Shown here piece by piece: positions 37,549 to 49,248 of a stretch of 64,000 bases of DNA (position 1 is the first letter of the stretch; every line of letters starts with the position of its first letter). The notes under the pieces are model-generated. The model worked only from the letters and a program-made list of their open reading frames with translations, was not told the origin of the DNA and ran no database searches. Source of the DNA: Sediminihaliea albiluteola (lineage in GTDB: Bacteria; Pseudomonadota; Gammaproteobacteria; Pseudomonadales; Halieaceae). The translations under genes and the position numbers were made by a program. The stretch covers positions 294,818 to 358,817 of the forward strand of contig NZ_JACFXU010000017.1 in the NCBI RefSeq assembly GCF_014077625.1, in the 5' to 3' direction.

Positions 37549-39909
37549 TTGACCCCACAAACCCGCGAAGGTTTTCTGCTGACCAGAACTTGGCGTGACA
37601 CGGCTGTGGGCCTGGAGCTGGAATACTGGTTTGCGACGGACTCTGGGCCGCTGTGCCTGACCGTCACCGGTGAGCGAGCGGTGTTTTTTCTGGCTGCTGA
37701 GCAGGGTCAGCGCGCGGCACAGGCCCTAGCAGGCGAGCCGGGTTGGGAATTGCGGCCCCTTAAACTGCGTGATTTTAATATGTCGGCTGTGCTGGGGCTT
37801 TATTGCACTAGCTACCGTCAAGCTAGGCGCTGCGTAGATTGCCTGCAGGCCGCTGGTCTGGAGCCCTTGGAGGCAGATATCAACCCTGCCGAGCGCTTTT
37901 TGATGGAGCGCTTTATCCGCGGGGCAGCCCAGTTAAACGGGCACTTTAAGCAAGACAAAGCTGTGTGGCGCAGCCGCGATGCGAGCTTGCGACCCTCGGC
38001 CTACCGCCCCGCTTTAGCGGTCATGTCTTTTGATATAGAAACTGCCATGACTGGCCTGCAGTTGTTTTCCATTGGTATCCACATGCAGGTCGGTGATCAG
38101 CACTTACGCCGGGTGCTGATGTTAGGGGAAGGTGCCCAGCAAGATTACGTGAGTACTGTGGCAACAGAGCGCGAGCTCTTGCTGGCATTTTTAGACTGTG
38201 TCGCAGAGCTCGATCCCGATGTGCTGATCGGCTGGAATGTAGTGAATTTCGACACCTGGTATCTGCAGCAGGTGGCAGATAAGTACGGCATGGTGCTGAC
38301 TTTAGGGCGGGACCGGCGAGCGCTGCACTGGCGCAAGCTGGATGAGGATGGCGAACGGCGCAGCGCTCAAATGCCCGGACGCATTCTCCTCGATGGTATC
38401 GAGTTGCTGCGCGCTGCTTTCTACAGTTTCGAGAGCTATTCACTCGATCACGTAGCAGGGGAGCTGCTAGGGGCCGGTAAGTTGCTGCAAGGTGGCGAGC
38501 GAGGAGAGGAGATTGCCCGGCTTTTTCATGAGGATAAAACCGCACTGGCGGCATATAACTTACGTGATTGTGAGCTGGTATCAGAAATTTTTGAGCAAAC
38601 GCGTTTGCTTGATTTTGCCCTTGCTCGCAGCGCCATGACCGGACTGAATATCGATCGTCTCGGTGGCTCAGTGGCGTCTTTTGATAACCTCTATTTACCC
38701 CGCCTGCACCGCGCGGGTTATGTCGCCCCCAATGCGAGTGTCGATCAGGTATCAAGCCCTGGGGGTTATGTCCTTGACTCTCAGCCGGGGATTTATGAGC
38801 AGGTCTTGGTGCTGGATTTCAAAAGCCTCTACCCGAGTATTATTCGCACTTTTGCAATCGACCCACTAGGGTTGGCTCGCGGCCTTTCAGGGGAGCTGAG
38901 CGAGAGTGACACCCTCTCGGGTTACCTCGGGGCCACTTTTGCCCGCCACGAACATATTTTGCCTGCACTGATCGGTGAATTATGGGCTCTTCGGGACAGT
39001 GCTAAAGCTGCTGATGACGGCCCTCTATCGCAGGCCATTAAAATCATCATGAATTCTTTCTATGGGGTGCTGGGCTCCGCGGGCTGCCGTTTTTTTGATG
39101 CGCGTTTGGCCAGCTCTATAACCCTGCGTGGCCACGATATCTTGCAGCGCACCCGAGACCGCATTGAGGTCTTGGGCCACAAAGTGATTTATGGCGATAC
39201 CGATTCGGTCTTTGTCTGGGTGCAGCGAGCTTCATCTACTGCCGCTGCTCAACAGGCCGGCCGGATGCTACAGCGGGAGCTGAACCAGTGGTGGCAGGCA
39301 GAAATTCAGCGGGAGTATGGCGTGGCGAGCTTATTAGAGCTGGAATTTGAAACCCATTACCGACGCTTTTTAATGCCCACTATACGCGGCTCCGACAAAG
39401 GCAGTAAAAAGCGCTATGCCGGACTAAAGGTCACTTCAGAAGGCGAACAACTGGTATTTAAGGGTTTGGAGAATGTGCGTACCGATTGGACCTCCTTGGC
39501 GCGAAGTTTTCAGCAAGAGTTGTATCGGCGGATTTTTGCCGATGAGAGCTACCGTGATTACGTGCAAGAAGTGACGCGCTCGGTGCTGGCGGGGGAGCGT
39601 GACCAGGAGCTAGTGTATCGCAAACGCTTGCGGCGCAAGTTGGCAGACTATCAGCGCAATGTGCCGCCCCATGTGCAGGCAGCGCGTTTGTGTGCAGAGC
39701 GCGGCTTGCCAGTGCCAGGGCGGGGCGACTGGGTATCTTATGTGATAACCCGAGCTGGCGCGGAGCCAGCTCAGCGAGCGCTATCGCCTATTGACTACCA
39801 ATACTACGTAGATCGGCAATTGCAGCCGGTAGCCGACGGCATTCTAAGTTTTGTCGGGACTTCATTTGCGGCCCTGGTGGGGCCGCAAATAGCCTTGTTT
39901 CCAGCCTGA
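37549..39909 (+). CDS. polB: DNA polymerase II (family B)
   Basis: A replicative-type repair polymerase with proofreading, SOS-induced in E. coli. Its 786 residues match the E. coli length of 783. The exonuclease domain has FDIET (161-165), GWNVVNFDTWYL and YNLRDCELV. The polymerase motifs are DFKSLYPSIIRTF (A), KIIMNSFYGVLGSAG (B) and YGDTDSVFV (C). The start is TTG 37549, preceded by GAGGTAA. I looked for a LexA box (CTGT-N8-ACAG) between 37453 and 37548 and found no convincing one, so SOS control is not shown. Confidence 0.97.
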   Translation: MTPQTREGFLLTRTWRDTAVGLELEYWFATDSGPLCLTVTGERAVFFLAAEQGQRAAQALAGEPGWELRPLKLRDFNMSAVLGLYCTSYRQARRCVDCLQAAGLEPLEADINPAERFLMERFIRGAAQLNGHFKQDKAVWRSRDASLRPSAYRPALAVMSFDIETAMTGLQLFSIGIHMQVGDQHLRRVLMLGEGAQQDYVSTVATERELLLAFLDCVAELDPDVLIGWNVVNFDTWYLQQVADKYGMVLTLGRDRRALHWRKLDEDGERRSAQMPGRILLDGIELLRAAFYSFESYSLDHVAGELLGAGKLLQGGERGEEIARLFHEDKTALAAYNLRDCELVSEIFEQTRLLDFALARSAMTGLNIDRLGGSVASFDNLYLPRLHRAGYVAPNASVDQVSSPGGYVLDSQPGIYEQVLVLDFKSLYPSIIRTFAIDPLGLARGLSGELSESDTLSGYLGATFARHEHILPALIGELWALRDSAKAADDGPLSQAIKIIMNSFYGVLGSAGCRFFDARLASSITLRGHDILQRTRDRIEVLGHKVIYGDTDSVFVWVQRASSTAAAQQAGRMLQRELNQWWQAEIQREYGVASLLELEFETHYRRFLMPTIRGSDKGSKKRYAGLKVTSEGEQLVFKGLENVRTDWTSLARSFQQELYRRIFADESYRDYVQEVTRSVLAGERDQELVYRKRLRRKLADYQRNVPPHVQAARLCAERGLPVPGRGDWVSYVITRAGAEPAQRALSPIDYQYYVDRQLQPVADGILSFVGTSFAALVGPQIALFPA

Positions 39910-39910
39910 T

Positions 39911-40912
39911 TTAGCTGCCGAAAAATTCTTCGCGCAGAGCTGGGTAGTCTTGAGCCGGAAGGCGTGGGCCGTATTGTGACACCACGCGGCTGGCAGCTAG
40001 ACTGGCAAAAGCGCCGGCGCGAGCGTAGCTCTCGCCGCGGCCGAGTGCGTATAAAAATGCACCAGCAAACATGTCACCCGCACCATTGGTATCGAGTGCT
40101 TTGGTGGCGTGGGCGGCAATGACTTCCTGCTTCTGGCCATCAAACGTAATGGCGCCTTGGGCACCGCGGGTCACTACAAAAGTGCGCGCTATGGCTTTGA
40201 GCGCAGTAATGGCCTCGTCCAGTGACTCGCTCTGGGCCCAGCTGGTAGCTTCATCTTCATTGCAGAACAGCAAGTCAATTTTGCTGCCAATTATCTCCTG
40301 CATGCCGTCGTGGAAAAACTCGACTATGCCCGGGTCGGAAAAGCTCAATGCTGTTTTAACACCGGCTGCCTCGGCGAGCTCTCTGGCACGGATAGCTGCA
40401 GCGCGACCCGTCGCTGAGGTCACTAAATAGCCTTCAAGGTAGATATATTCTGAGTTGGCGATGGCATCGGCATCGAGCTGCTCGCTTGATAGGCTCTCTG
40501 AAATACCCAAAAAGGTATTCATACTGCGCTCTGCATCAGGGGTGATAAGGACTAGACACTTACCCGTGGTGCCCGCGCTGCGCTTGCCCTTGAGGCAGTG
40601 ATCGACGCCGGCGGCTTCCAAGTCGGCTATATAGGTATCGCCATCGCTATCATTGGCCACTTTGCATGACATGAAGGTTGGACCACCAAACTGGGCGGTA
40701 GCAATCATGGAGTTGCCGGCACTGCCTCCACTGGCGTGATTGGCGTGGATGAGGTGGTCTTCGAGCATGCTCTGCAGCTCGGCTTGCCGAGCCTCATCGA
40801 CTAGCGTCATTAAGCCTTTTTCAACGCCCATGGCCTGTAGATCTTTGTCATCGACCTGGATTTCCTTGTCCACCAGTGCTGCGCCGATGCCATATACCCA
40901 GTATTTCTTCAT
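39911..40912 (-). CDS. PfkB-family carbohydrate/nucleoside kinase
   Basis: A 333-residue ribokinase-like kinase resembling bacterial adenosine-kinase-type members. Visible family features are the substrate-binding GGSAGNSMIATAQFGG segment near residue 62 and the C-terminal signature DTNGAGDMFAGAFLYALG, in which the aspartate of GAGD is the catalytic base. FVVTRGAQGAITF is the ATP-site strand. Adenosine, inosine or a sugar are all possible substrates. It is convergent with polB, with one base between the stops. Confidence 0.85.
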   Translation of the reverse strand: MKKYWVYGIGAALVDKEIQVDDKDLQAMGVEKGLMTLVDEARQAELQSMLEDHLIHANHASGGSAGNSMIATAQFGGPTFMSCKVANDSDGDTYIADLEAAGVDHCLKGKRSAGTTGKCLVLITPDAERSMNTFLGISESLSSEQLDADAIANSEYIYLEGYLVTSATGRAAAIRARELAEAAGVKTALSFSDPGIVEFFHDGMQEIIGSKIDLLFCNEDEATSWAQSESLDEAITALKAIARTFVVTRGAQGAITFDGQKQEVIAAHATKALDTNGAGDMFAGAFLYALGRGESYARAGAFASLAASRVVSQYGPRLPAQDYPALREEFFGS

Positions 40913-40997
40913 AAGTCGGTAGTCCCTTTTCTGTCAGGCCGCTATTATCCTCATCCCTTTGCCAATTGAAAGCAGCACTGCTGTACACTCGCCCAAT

Positions 40998-43307
40998 ATG
41001 TCGAAAAAACGCCGTCCCGCCAAAAAAGCTTCAGCCTCACAGTCGCGCATGTGGGCAAAAACCCGTCGTCCCCTACTGAAGTTTGTGATCGCCGCCATGC
41101 TGGGCTTCGCCCTAGTAATGGTCTATCTGGACGTGAAGATCACCGCGACTTTTACCGACAAAATGTGGGAGTTGCCGGCCAAGGTCTATGCTCGCCCCCT
41201 GGAGTTATTTGTCGGCGCTAATCTATCGACGGAGGACTTCGCCTACGAGCTAGATGTGCTGGGCTACCGCAAGGTCACTACAGTGCGCGCTCCGGGGCAG
41301 TTGCGGCGTCAAGGCAATACTTTTGAGCTCTATACGCGGGGCTTTGCCTTTCCTGGTGAGCGGGAGCCGGCGCGGCGAGTACAAATTGTGCTAGGCGGCG
41401 ACAAGGTCCGCAGCATGAACTCAGGGGGCAGCAGGGTCGATTTGCTGCGGCTTGACCCGGTGCAAATCGGTGGCATCTACCCCTCCCATGGGGAGGATCG
41501 TATTCTAGTGCGTTTAGAGCAGGTCCCAGATACCTTGCGCCAAGCCTTACTCGCAGTTGAAGACCAAAACTTTTACCAGCACTGGGGCTTTTCCATCACT
41601 GGGATTGTGCGTGCCGCACTGAGTAATTTTAAGTCGGGCTCGGTGGTAGCTGGTGGCAGTACCATTACCCAGCAATTGGTAAAAAACTACTACCTGACAC
41701 CTGAGCGGACCTATATCCGCAAGCTTACCGAGCTGTTGATGGCGATCCTGCTGGATTTTCATTACAGCAAAGAGCAAATCCTCGAAAGCTACATGAATGA
41801 AGTGTATCTCGGGCAGGAAGGGCCGCGGGCAATACATGGCTTGGGCCTGGCTTCTCGACACTACTTTGGCACTTCACTAGAGCAGCTGGGCCTGCATCAG
41901 CAGGCTTTACTGGTCGGCATGATTAAGGGGCCATCGCTCTACAACCCTTTGCGCAACCCAGAGCGTGCTCGCGAGCGCCGTAACCTAGTGCTAGATGTCA
42001 TGGTTGAGCAGGAGGTTATTTCCAGCGAACATGCCACGGTAGCCAAGGCCATGCCCCTTGGCCTCAATAAGCAAACTCGGATTCGCGATACCTTTCCGGC
42101 CTATTTGGATTTAGTGCGCCGTCAATTGCGTCAAGAGTACCGCGAAGAAGATCTGACCACCCTGGGCTTGAATATTTTCACCAGCTTCGACCCTATTTTG
42201 CAGCGCAAAGTGGAGCGCAGCGCCAGTACGGTACTGGAGCAGCTAGATAAAGGCGGGGACTTAGAGTCGGCCACGGTCGTCACGCGTTTCGATACCGGCG
42301 ATGTGGTGGCTTTAGTTGGCGGGCGAAAAGTGCGTTACGCGGGCTTTAACCGAGCCATAGATGCCAAGCGGCCAGCGGGCTCCCTGCTTAAGCCAGCAGT
42401 TTACTTGGCCGCTCTCGAGCAGCCTCGTCGCTATAGTTTAGCTACGCCACTGGAGGATACTGCACTAGAAATTGCCGAGCCTGATGGCGGGACTTGGTCG
42501 CCTCGCAACTTTGACCGTCAAGAGCACGGCAAGGTCTTACTGCACCGCGCCTTGGCTCAATCCTACAACTTGGCCACCGCGCGTTTGGGCATGGACCTGG
42601 GAATCGACAATGTCGTGGATATGTTGCAGCGCCTGGGTCTAGAGGGTGATATCCCCGCAGTGCCTGCGCTGACACTGGGGGCAGGTGCTTATTCGCCCTT
42701 AGATATGGCGGTGATGTATCAGAGTATTGCCGCTGGAGGTTTTCGTATGCCACTGCGCAGTATCCGCGATATCGTGGATGCCAATGGCGAGCCATTGCGG
42801 CGTTACCCCTTGGAATATGATCGCACGGTGAGTCTGCAGGCAGTTCATCTACTGCACTACGCCTTGCGCGAAGTGGTGCGCGAAGGCACCGGCCGTGGTG
42901 TCTATCGTTATTTGAATGATGATTTTGCCGTGGCGGGAAAAACGGGCACCACCAATGATGGCCGCGACTCGTGGTTTGCTGGCTTTTCTGGCGATTTATT
43001 GGCTGTCACTTGGATTGGCCGCGATGATAATGGTGGTACTGGGCTTACCGGCAGCTCGGGAGCTTTGAAGGTATGGGCGCACTTTATGGCCCGAGCGAGT
43101 CAGCGCCCTTTAGGCTATCGCATGCCCGACCAAGTCGCGCCGCAGTGGATTGATGACAGCAATGGCTATCTGAGCGCTGAAGGTTGCCCTGATGCTCGCC
43201 TGATGCCCTTTATTAAGGGTTCTGAGCCTAAGCGTCGGACTAATTGTTCGCCGCGTAGCAATGGTATAAAAGACTGGTTTCAATCCCTTTTTAGTGGAGA
43301 TAGTTGA
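40998..43307 (+). CDS. mrcB: bifunctional penicillin-binding protein 1B
   Basis: Polymerises and cross-links peptidoglycan. From ATG 40998 (MSKKRRPAKK) it is 769 residues. A basic cytoplasmic tail and membrane helix (about 32-50) are followed by a UB2H-like domain. The GT51 transglycosylase domain has the catalytic Glu in AVEDQNFYQHWG and GGSTITQQLVKNYYL. The transpeptidase domain has SLLKPAVYL (SxxK), SYNLATARL (SxN) and KTGTTND (KTG). A 13-residue longer frame upstream is less likely. The lpoP-like gene overlaps its stop codon by one base. Confidence 0.96.
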   Translation: MSKKRRPAKKASASQSRMWAKTRRPLLKFVIAAMLGFALVMVYLDVKITATFTDKMWELPAKVYARPLELFVGANLSTEDFAYELDVLGYRKVTTVRAPGQLRRQGNTFELYTRGFAFPGEREPARRVQIVLGGDKVRSMNSGGSRVDLLRLDPVQIGGIYPSHGEDRILVRLEQVPDTLRQALLAVEDQNFYQHWGFSITGIVRAALSNFKSGSVVAGGSTITQQLVKNYYLTPERTYIRKLTELLMAILLDFHYSKEQILESYMNEVYLGQEGPRAIHGLGLASRHYFGTSLEQLGLHQQALLVGMIKGPSLYNPLRNPERARERRNLVLDVMVEQEVISSEHATVAKAMPLGLNKQTRIRDTFPAYLDLVRRQLRQEYREEDLTTLGLNIFTSFDPILQRKVERSASTVLEQLDKGGDLESATVVTRFDTGDVVALVGGRKVRYAGFNRAIDAKRPAGSLLKPAVYLAALEQPRRYSLATPLEDTALEIAEPDGGTWSPRNFDRQEHGKVLLHRALAQSYNLATARLGMDLGIDNVVDMLQRLGLEGDIPAVPALTLGAGAYSPLDMAVMYQSIAAGGFRMPLRSIRDIVDANGEPLRRYPLEYDRTVSLQAVHLLHYALREVVREGTGRGVYRYLNDDFAVAGKTGTTNDGRDSWFAGFSGDLLAVTWIGRDDNGGTGLTGSSGALKVWAHFMARASQRPLGYRMPDQVAPQWIDDSNGYLSAEGCPDARLMPFIKGSEPKRRTNCSPRSNGIKDWFQSLFSGDS

Positions 43308-43759
43308 TGCTCAACTTCGCATGTCTGCGTCGTATTGCAACGGCCGCGCTGATTCTTAGTTTAGCGGGCTGTTCGATCTATAGTGCACCCGGTGGTCAGC
43401 CCGCCCCGGTGGAAACACGCGAGCCCTCCGTTCCGGGTGAATCTGTGCCGCAAGCGCCGCGGCCGCCTTCGACGGTCGAGACAGTGCCGCAAGCTGCCGA
43501 GCCACGGGCTAGCGATGCCTATGGTCCGCTGCTAGCCAAAGCTGATCAAGCCCTGGCCGGTGGCGACTATGAAAGTGCATTGGCCTTACTCGAGCGCGCT
43601 CAGCGGATCGACCCTAACAGTGGCGAAGTCTATCTGGCTCTAGCCGAAGCCTATGCTGCTAAAGGTGATTTGCGGCAAGCCCGAGCGACAGCTGAACGCG
43701 GCATGTTGTACTGCCACAGCAATAGCGAGTGCGCAAAGCTGCGCGCCTTTTTGAAGTGA
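43307..43759 (+). CDS. lpoP: TPR lipoprotein, probable PBP1b activator LpoP
   Basis: A 150-residue lipoprotein with lipobox LAGC (cysteine near residue 22), a Pro-rich disordered linker (about 30-70) and two tetratricopeptide-like repeats (LAKADQALAGGDYESALALLERAQRI..., AYAAKGDLRQARATAERG). A lipoprotein with this plan, encoded directly after mrcB, is the LpoP activator described in Pseudomonas aeruginosa. It replaces the enteric LpoB. The ATG at 43307 overlaps the mrcB TGA, and GGAGA lies upstream. Function by position and architecture is a strong inference, not proof. Confidence 0.8.
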   Translation: MLNFACLRRIATAALILSLAGCSIYSAPGGQPAPVETREPSVPGESVPQAPRPPSTVETVPQAAEPRASDAYGPLLAKADQALAGGDYESALALLERAQRIDPNSGEVYLALAEAYAAKGDLRQARATAERGMLYCHSNSECAKLRAFLK

Positions 43760-43764
43760 TTGAT

Positions 43765-43788
43765 CAGGCCGAGTTGCAACTCGGCCTG
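43765..43788. terminator. 24-bp palindromic terminator between lpoP and modF-like gene
   Basis: CAGGCCGAGTTG (43765-43776) is followed directly by its exact complement CAACTCGGCCTG (43777-43788), a perfect 24-bp palindrome. A moderately T-rich tail (CTTGTTAGCTTT) follows on the plus strand. It lies 6 bp after the lpoP stop and 4 bp before the convergent gene's stop, so it probably ends transcription from both sides. Confidence 0.7.
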
Positions 43789-43792
43789 CTTG

Positions 43793-45271
43793 TTAGCTTT
43801 CTCGGCAGAGCAGCTCAAAGCCATCAGCCTTTGGTTCAAAGCTGAGGAACTGGTTGATACAGCGCGGTATATCCGCGGCGCTATGACTGACAAAAATAAT
43901 CTGGGTGTCAGTGGCTGAGGCGATATGGTCTATGGCACGCAGCATCAGTTGCCGGTGGTGGGCATCTAGGCCCAGCGTGGGCTCGTCTAGAATCAGAATC
44001 GCCGGCGCTTTGACCATCGCCCGGGCCAATAGAACCATGCGCTGCAAACCGAAGGATAGGGCGTCAAAGCGCTCTCCGCGGTACTCTCCCAGACCCAGTG
44101 CATTTAGCCAGTCCAGCGCAGTATGGCGCTGGGCATCGCCCCAGTTGTCGTATAAGCCGATACTGTCGAAAAAGCCAGACAGCACAACCTCTACAACGCC
44201 CATGCGCTGCTTGAAGTTAAGGTGTAGCTGGGTATCGAGCAGGCCAAACTTTTGCTTGATGTCCCAGACACTTTCACCTGAGCCACGGCGGATGCCAAAT
44301 AGCGTCACATCTTGACCGTAAGCCTTGTGGTTGTCCCCGGTAATTAAACTCAGCAGGGTGGTCTTGCCACAGCCATTCGGGCCAGAAATCAGGCAGTGTT
44401 GGCCGCGCTTAAAGCTCCAGTTGATCTCATTGAGGACTGTCAGTTCACCGTAGCGGACAGTGACATTGCGCAAATCCAGTAGCGGCCCATCTTCTGGCAG
44501 TGTGTAAGGGCGCTCAGCGGGGGGCGGCAGCTCGGCGAGCTCTGGCAGGGGCGGGTTCATCAGGGCCTGTACACTGGGCATGGCTAATACGCTCTCGCGC
44601 CTACCCTGAGTGAAAATTTTGCCCGCTTCTAGAACCAGCAGGTGGCTGACATCTGCTGGTATATCTTCAAGGCTGCGACAGAGCAGTAGGATTGAGGTCG
44701 GCGATGCCAGAAGCTCTGCGATAATATTTTGCATTTCTGCCTGACTGTTCTTGTCCAGGCCATCGAGTGGGCTGTCGAGAATCAGTAGTGCCGGCTTGCT
44801 GAGTATGGCGCTAAGTAGCAGGGTTTTACGCATCTCACCGGTAGAGATATAACGCAGACCGCGCTCTAAAATATGGGCGATGTTGAGCCGCTCCACCCAG
44901 CTTGTGAACAGTGCGTCGGGGCTGCGGCCGGCCAGAATAAGATCCTTGACCCGAGTACCGGGGTCCTGGGCGTCGGGGCGAAACTCAGAGTCATCGAGCC
45001 GCTGGTCTCGCTCACAGAGTGCCTTGGCTTGCTCGAAGCAGACATAAGCTACTCCCGATGCTTGTAGCGCTGGGCCGCGCTGCATATCGCCCGAATAATG
45101 CTTGGCCTGACCGCTAATGATGCGTGCCAAACTCGTTTTACCCGCCCCGTTGGGGCCGACGCAGGCCCATTGTTGTCCCTGTTCTAGTGTCCAGTTGATA
45201 TCTGCCAGGGCCGGCAGCGCACGGTAAACAAGATTGACTTGGCTCAGTTGTAATAAAGGTGATGTCGGCAT
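43793..45271 (-). CDS. modF: ModF-like protein with two ABC ATPase domains
   Basis: A 492-residue cytoplasmic protein with two ABC nucleotide-binding domains in tandem. The Walker A motifs are GPNGAGKTS (near 39) and GPNGCGKTT (near 298), and the second Walker B is ILILDEPTLGLDAHH. The first signature is degenerate, TGEMRKT. Length and layout equal E. coli ModF/PhrA, encoded beside modABC and linked to molybdate transport or photorepair without clear biochemical proof. No modABC genes are near here. Its start is 107 bp from the divergent Nudix gene. Confidence 0.85.
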   Translation of the reverse strand: MPTSPLLQLSQVNLVYRALPALADINWTLEQGQQWACVGPNGAGKTSLARIISGQAKHYSGDMQRGPALQASGVAYVCFEQAKALCERDQRLDDSEFRPDAQDPGTRVKDLILAGRSPDALFTSWVERLNIAHILERGLRYISTGEMRKTLLLSAILSKPALLILDSPLDGLDKNSQAEMQNIIAELLASPTSILLLCRSLEDIPADVSHLLVLEAGKIFTQGRRESVLAMPSVQALMNPPLPELAELPPPAERPYTLPEDGPLLDLRNVTVRYGELTVLNEINWSFKRGQHCLISGPNGCGKTTLLSLITGDNHKAYGQDVTLFGIRRGSGESVWDIKQKFGLLDTQLHLNFKQRMGVVEVVLSGFFDSIGLYDNWGDAQRHTALDWLNALGLGEYRGERFDALSFGLQRMVLLARAMVKAPAILILDEPTLGLDAHHRQLMLRAIDHIASATDTQIIFVSHSAADIPRCINQFLSFEPKADGFELLCRES

Positions 45272-45378
45272 GGTTTCTCTGTTTAGCAGTGATGAAGACG
45301 GATGGCGGACTTGTATCCCCGCTACCGTGCTGGCTTAATTCCTGACTTGCTTAGCAAGTCACTGATGATGGTGTTTCT

Positions 45379-45993
45379 GTGCCTGTATCTCTGTTGCATC
45401 TTATTGAACATCGCCTGAGCGATCATCGCGCGGGCCGCAAACGTTTGCGTCGTCTGCGGCAGCGCTCCGCTGTGGCCATTATTCTCAGTGTGCGCGAAGG
45501 AGAGTTGCATATTCTAATGATCAAACGCGCTGAGCGGGAGGGGGACCCTTGGTCCGGGCATATGGCCTTTCCTGGTGGACGTATGGAGCCGGATGATGCT
45601 CACGGCTATGCGGTGGCCCACCGAGAGACCGAAGAAGAGATTGGTGTTCATTTGGATGATTGCGCTCGCTGCATTGGGCGTCTATCGGATATCACCGCGG
45701 GTCCCCGTGGTGTTTTAGGCATGTTTATCAGCCCCTTTGTATTTTGTTTAGAAAAACCCGTGGAATTTAGCCCTAACTACGAAGTTGCTGAGGTAGTTTG
45801 GGTGCCCTTAGAGTTTTTAATGGATAGCTCAAAGCGCGAGACCATGGTCTGGAAGCGCAGGGGCCTCAGTATGGAGCTACCCTGCTATATCTATAAAGGG
45901 CGCCGCATTTGGGGCTTGTCGCTGATGATGTTGGACGAATTGATGGACCTAGTGGAAGGTCGCAATCCGCAGCGCAAGCTGTGGCGGCGCTAG
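45379..45993 (+). CDS. Nudix hydrolase, CoA pyrophosphatase (NudL) type
   Basis: A 204-residue Nudix enzyme. The Nudix box is present as GGRMEPDD...HRETEEEIGV (G-x5-E-x7-RE-x2-EE-x-G). It is preceded by IKRAEREGDPWSGHMAFPGG, the extra UPF0035 signature that marks coenzyme A pyrophosphatases. Such enzymes cleave CoA into phosphopantetheine and 3',5'-ADP. The start is GTG 45379. It is divergent from the ModF-like gene and convergent with the exported protein gene. Confidence 0.88.
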   Translation: MPVSLLHLIEHRLSDHRAGRKRLRRLRQRSAVAIILSVREGELHILMIKRAEREGDPWSGHMAFPGGRMEPDDAHGYAVAHRETEEEIGVHLDDCARCIGRLSDITAGPRGVLGMFISPFVFCLEKPVEFSPNYEVAEVVWVPLEFLMDSSKRETMVWKRRGLSMELPCYIYKGRRIWGLSLMMLDELMDLVEGRNPQRKLWRR

Positions 45994-46039
45994 TAGCTAG
46001 GCCTTTGGGTCTGTGTGCTATAAAAAGAGCTAAGCAAAC

Positions 46040-46675
46040 TTAGTCTTCCAATAAGATGCTGGGGTCCTGACCTCGCAGGAAAGCCTTGGTGTCTAGCATC
46101 AGCTGCTTGACCGCGGGGTCGGCTTGGCTGGCTTTGAGCAGTGCAGCTTTATCAATGTCTCCTTGGACATAGCGCTCAATGACATCGAGTAATACCGGAG
46201 TCATCTCCGGCTCGCGCACCCAGCGCGGGGCATCCACTAGATTACCACTGACCCAGTCGCCGGCACGGCTCAACCAGTAGCCCCCGCATACCGAGAGTTC
46301 GTAGTCGCCAACGCGACCGTAACTGATATTGGGGGTGTTGGGGTTAAAGCCGCCGGGTACCAGCTCATCAATCCGGTGTAAGGCCATTAGCCACTGGCTG
46401 CCAATGGGAAATGTTTCAACCTCTGGGCGGCAGTAATCACCAGCCTTCAGCCAGATACGGACCTCGTCAAAGTCTTGGCCGCCGCGCAGTTCTCGGTCCA
46501 CGTTTAGGTCAATGGAGTTACCGTTGCGGTCGATAACGGCGCCAGCCACAATCAAGTCGGCCTCGGCATGAACTTGGTCAAAACTGCCCCGCCATAGGCA
46601 CTCGCAGTCGGCCGCGGCGCTTGCTGAGAAAGCAGCAGCGGCACTTAGAGCAAGGGCTGTTAACAAAAGGCGCAT
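46040..46675 (-). CDS. exported protein of unknown function, possible NTR/TIMP-like domain
   Basis: From ATG 46675 this is a 211-residue protein with a clear signal peptide (cleavage near residue 22, after ASA-A). The mature N-terminus has a Cys-x-Cys pair (DCECLW), then EADLIVAGAVIDRNG, LRGGQDFDEVRIWL, GDYCRPEVE and GSQWLMALHRI. A terminal CxC, the 'AD-xV-xG-xV' strand, an internal cysteine and a 'G-x-WL' strand recall the netrin/TIMP-like OB fold. This is pattern recognition, not a search result. The C-terminal 70 residues are alpha-helical. It starts 4 bp after the hemB stop, so it is likely cotranscribed. Confidence 0.7.
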   Translation of the reverse strand: MRLLLTALALSAAAAFSASAAADCECLWRGSFDQVHAEADLIVAGAVIDRNGNSIDLNVDRELRGGQDFDEVRIWLKAGDYCRPEVETFPIGSQWLMALHRIDELVPGGFNPNTPNISYGRVGDYELSVCGGYWLSRAGDWVSGNLVDAPRWVREPEMTPVLLDVIERYVQGDIDKAALLKASQADPAVKQLMLDTKAFLRGQDPSILLED

Positions 46676-46679
46676 ACTT

Positions 46680-48985
<2,306 letters not shown>

Positions 48986-49248
48986 GGCTTTCCTGTAAAT
49001 GGAGTGCGCAAATGTGTACGCAGTAAGTTGAGTTCGCTAATTAAGGTGCTGGCTTGTTTGAGCCGCTAGCGGCCCGCTCAGGCGCGGATGATAAGCGCCA
49101 GCCTACAGCGCTGTACTTAGGGCCTGTTGCCGCGGCGCCTAAATGAACCCTCATTAAAGACAGTTCGCGCCGCTGTTAGCTATAGGCTGGAGATTATCCG
49201 TGTTGGCTGCAGGAATATCTACCCAGTGATTTGTTTACAGTGTGCGCG

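Noticed and set aside
38021..38755. 244-residue open frame antisense to polB
   Set aside because: It lies wholly inside a gene with all family-B polymerase motifs, has low-complexity Arg/Ser/Ala-rich sequence and no ribosome-binding site. It is a high-GC shadow frame.
49062..49073. 12-bp palindrome GCCGCTAGCGGC upstream of hemL
   Set aside because: It has no loop, no T-tract and no second copy; such GC palindromes arise by chance at this base composition.
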